Origin: Aplectana chamaeleonis
Taxonomy: Eukaryota > Nematoda > Chromadorea > Rhabditida > Cosmocercidae
Assembly (NCBI GenBank): GCA_029168955.1
Contig: JAPDOI010001544.1
Location: 102,708-166,707, forward strand
Direction of reading: 5' to 3'
DNA length: 64,000 nt
In this document: positions 60,870 to 64,000 of the stretch, one piece after another
How positions within the stretch are numbered: position 1 is the first letter of the stretch
How the letters are laid out: each line of letters starts with the position of its first letter
Notes under the pieces: model-generated
Database searches by the model: none
What the model was told of the DNA's origin: nothing
Seen by the model: only the letters and a program-made list of their open reading frames with translations
Translations under genes and position numbers: made by a program

Positions 60870-62050
60870 TTGCGCGTGTAATAAAAGTAAAAAAAAATTG
60901 AAAAAAAAAATTGAAAATTAGCGTGAACACTGCCTTCAAGGAGTATAATAAAACCTCAGGCTATATGAAAAGGTAAGAAAGTGCAAAATATGAGAGATGG
61001 CGGAGTAGTAGTAATGAAAGAATGCAAGCGTTCGCTTTTGGCAAAATATTGTCGAACACGGAAGTGTCTTTCGGATCCACGCTGTCCTCAGACGCACCGC
61101 ATCCACAAACTAGCAAAGAACAGACTTTTCAGGAATACACCGATCCGACGAACATTTCCGCGTCGACTGTATTTCGACATGACCGGCAGCTTGGTTTATT
61201 ACGACAGGCTAGAGGATATTGCTTTGGGCTTTAATCATAGTTGATAATAGATCAGTTGTGTTGCAACTAAAAACTGAATTTCCACTTGAATTTGTTTATC
61301 GACCGAGATACTGACGGCCATAAAGCGGTCACGCCTGGTGGACTTTTAGCACTTGTTCCTAACGACATGGATGTATATCAATCCAGACGGCTGCAGCCGG
61401 CTACACCAGGCAGATTTTCATTCAGTGAAGCCGGCTGCAACCAACTCGGCTGTGCCCCTTTGTATATTGACGGTACCTGTCTCTTTTAGGTCTGTATAGA
61501 TTGTAGAGACAGGTGTACGCCCAGATTTCGCCAGCTGCTTACTATCCTGCTATCCTGTTTTCGATTAATGTAAAGCCTCTTTCACAGTTGACCGGACGAC
61601 ACGTTCCTCGATAGGGCTGCGACATCGTTGACGAATGCGCGCGGCCGCAAGGCGTGTCGAGACGCAATTGCGTACCGGAATTTGGCCCAGAGAAGCACAG
61701 TAAATGTCGATTCAAGACGAGGAATACAAACTGGAGATAACTCCATTTTGAAGCTTGCTTTACGTGGTGTATACTTGGGAGAGACAGACTACAACAGAAA
61801 GAAGGCGGGGAAGAAAAATAGTAAAACGGGCACGCCCCGAATTCTGCACACCACGCCATGTATAGGCCTTTCGCTGATTTGAGTCTATCGAACGCACGAG
61901 ACGCGATCAACTGCGGCGATTTCGCGTCGTTCGCGACACAACCCACCAAAATGTTTCGCTCGCGAGCAGCAATCCACTTAAGTCGCCCTATCCACTCACT
62001 AGACTAGATTTGGCGAAAGACCCATATATCTCGCTGCGGAAACAAGTACA
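60870..62050. other. unassigned; protein-like frame at 61022-61234 and short hairpins
   Basis: Two overlapping plus-strand frames at 60981-61244 look protein-like (SGLRRQARGYCF-type ends; ILSNTEVSFGSTLSSDAPHP) without a decisive choice or splice signals. Hairpin-like GCAGCCGGCT/AGCCGGCTGC lies at about 61392-61433, and GAGACAGG/CCTGTCTC near 61475-61510. Confidence 0.3.
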
Positions 62051-62051
62051 C

Positions 62052-62191
62052 TCGGCGCGAATCGTGCTGATACTTTACGTTCCTTGTTTTGCGCTGGCGC
62101 AAACTCGGTGCGCACAAGTTCTACCATGCGTACACCGAGTTTACGCCAACGCACAACAAGGAACACAGAGCATCAGTGCGATCCGTGCCGA
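62052..62191. mobile_element. foldback MITE, diverged GGCATGGATCC family member
   Basis: Arms of about 62 bp: TCGGCGCGAATCGTGCTGAT... to CGCAAACTCGGTG pairs with CACCGAGTTTACGCCAACGC ... GATCCGTGCCGA. It shares the internal TGGCGCAAACTCGGTGC with the copies at 49.6 and 63.6 kb. A fragment of the 29.87 kb foldback family follows at 62195-62262. Confidence 0.8.
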
Positions 62192-62264
62192 CTGTACGTT
62201 CTCTCGCTGTCTCCAACCTGCGCTCCGCACCGGCACGCGAATGAACTACGAGAATTACGTTTTA

Positions 62265-63585
62265 TTACAGCTTGTACATGCTTGACACCATTTCTCAAAC
62301 AAATGAACTATTCGAACGAGCTTTGAGAAATGGCAACTTGTTTTCTTTTGACAGTCCAAAAAATTTGAAATGGGTGGATCTCTTGAACACAAGTCCAAGG
62401 ATTTTTTTTTAAATTTCCGGATTCTTTTTTTCGCACGGAAAAAATATCATCCATTCATTCGAATTAGATCAGAATTTTGGCAGATATTTGAAATAATAAC
62501 AGATTTAGAGTTTCCGAATCATTCTAAAACAACGATACCGCGTTTTGAGTCCTGTAACTAGAAGAGAATGCGAACAAAGTCAGATTCTCGAATGAATCCA
62601 ATTTAAATAAAAACAAAAAATTGCCATTTTGAATGAATCACTTGGGAACAAGACTAAACGATCTGATCCTAAAGACTGAGAAGTACCTGATCGAAGAAAC
62701 TTGACTTAAACGCAGTAATACAATTCGTGTTACATATTTATAGGAACTCATGTTATGAATAATAAAATCAACTCGTACAGAACAAAAGGTAACGAAATGC
62801 GAAAAAGAAAATTTCCTGAATTCAAAAAAAAAACTCTAGGATAACCGGTATCTAAGAAGTGTAAACGAGATGCTTCAGCAGAGATTGTAATGACAAGATC
62901 TGTCGCATAAGACAAAAAAAGTTAAATAGCACATTTTCAAGGATTTTTTTTTGCATTTGAAATCGGACAAAAATTGGAAACCGTAGCATCCCTTTTTTTC
63001 CAAATTGGCCGCCAACTTATTTTCTCCGGGTCAGATATGACACACAACATAACAAAAAGAAACAACTTCACAACTAGCTGAACCGCTCCGCCACTTCGCT
63101 CTTCCAGAACATTTTATCGCAGTCGCCAGATGCTCTCCGTGGACACGAAACCTCGTCAGCTTCCGAGCTTGCAGCATATCTGGAAGGTCTTCCTTGCAGT
63201 TAAAACAGAAAACACTATCACCTGCCTGTGTCGGATACTTAAAAAAAAGAAAAAGAAAAAAATACGTAGTTTAGACCTTAATGGCCCAATTAAGTCTCTC
63301 AAAGTTCAACGTGAAAAAAAATGTCAACATCTTATGCCTCAATGGATTTACCACGTAGGCCGTGAATAACAGGGACACCACGAAAACGTCCGCCTAACCC
63401 TCAATTTTCGGAGAGAACACTATTGAAATATCCCTCAATAGGCAATCAGATTCCTGCTCTTGCCTATTCTGTGTATTCAGTACAGCAGACTTTGCAACGA
63501 AGGAAATGATATTGCGCTTTAAACTCCTCAGATTGGTGAATCCCTTATGCCTTTTTTGACCAAAAAAATGGGAAGCTTCTGATGC
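62265..63585. other. AT-rich, no supported feature
   Basis: Long A/T runs and no exon or element end that I can support. Confidence 0.4.
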
Positions 63586-63588
63586 ATA

Positions 63589-63728
63589 CAGTCGGTATGG
63601 ATCCTAAGGATACTTTGTGTTCCCTATTAAAGGTTGGCGCAAACTCGGTGCCACATTCTATAACATGGGTGCTCCGAGTTTGCTCCAACCTTCAAAGGAG
63701 AAAGCAAAGTAGGATACATGCCGACGGT
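63589..63728. mobile_element. foldback MITE, GGCATGGATCCTAATGAG family (copy 4)
   Basis: GTCGGTATGGATCCTAAGGA at the left and TAGGATACATGCCGAC at the right, with GGTTGGCGCAAACTCGGTGC and GAGTTTGCTCCAACC inside. Confidence 0.85.
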
Positions 63729-63757
63729 ATGTATCCTCTGGTTCGTGGTTAAATTTT

Positions 63758-63780
63758 GTGTGTGTGTGTGTGTGTGTCGT
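63758..63780 (+). repeat. (GT)n microsatellite
   Basis: About ten GT units just after the MITE. The remaining sequence to the window end has no supported feature. Confidence 0.85.
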
Positions 63781-64000
63781 TGCGGACTCGCGCTTCGGGC
63801 ATGCGACGCATCGGTTTCGTACGAGCTGACGCGCCCGCCCCTCATCAGCTGATCATGTGGGGGTTTTCCTCACTTTTCATGTTTTTTTTGTTGTTTCTCA
63901 CCTTTATTTGCCAACAGTTTCGGGTCTTTAAATTCTACGGCTGTTATCTTATATTACAACCGTTTTTGAAGTTTTAATTTCAAGAATAGAAGGAATCGAC

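Overview
The window looks like a gene-poor, transposon-rich stretch of a nematode genome, most likely a strongylid (clade V) parasite such as a hookworm. The reasons are short introns (about 45-95 nt) with TTTYAG-type acceptors, a complete mariner of the type known from hookworms, several CR1- and RTE-like LINE remnants, and dense small foldback elements. No bacterial genes, rRNA, tRNA or CRISPR were seen.

Host genes, all on the minus strand unless stated: (1) an unrecognised multi-exon gene at 7.1-8.85 kb; (2) MOCS2B/MoaE (molybdopterin synthase catalytic subunit), exons at 22.18-21.82 kb and 14.77-14.03 kb, split by a 7 kb intron that holds a full-length LINE; (3) a nicotinamide riboside kinase (NMRK) at 25.46-22.22 kb, whose stop lies 37 bp upstream of the MOCS2B start, suggesting an operon; both reading frames carry several 1-2 nt indels; (4) a large unrecognised gene at 58.21-36.74 kb, possibly reaching 33.2 kb, built from phase-0 exons that repeat an acidic module with core DFSSADEG, including a duplicated exon pair. 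A single good plus-strand exon lies at 11.15 kb and a small secreted Cys-rich candidate at 41.9 kb.

Mobile elements: two full-length copies of one APE-type LINE (15.4-19.0 and 49.95-53.4 kb) with a 2A-like motif, a Cys/His finger, endonuclease and RT; CR1-like LINE copies at 28.7, 37.2, 54.4 and 59 kb; another Jockey/Ingi-like LINE at 44.2-45.5 kb (minus); RTE 3' remnants at 19.4 and 60.4 kb; an intact mariner at 40.5-41.7 kb; a truncated mariner at 11.6-12.2 kb; a non-autonomous hAT at 35.16-36.67 kb with a perfect 8-bp target duplication; and more than twenty foldback/MITE copies in several families, some nested.

Splice sites and exons were called by eye. Family names rest on recognised motifs, not on a search. 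The large-scale picture is of a few small-exon genes whose introns have been inflated by repeated insertion.
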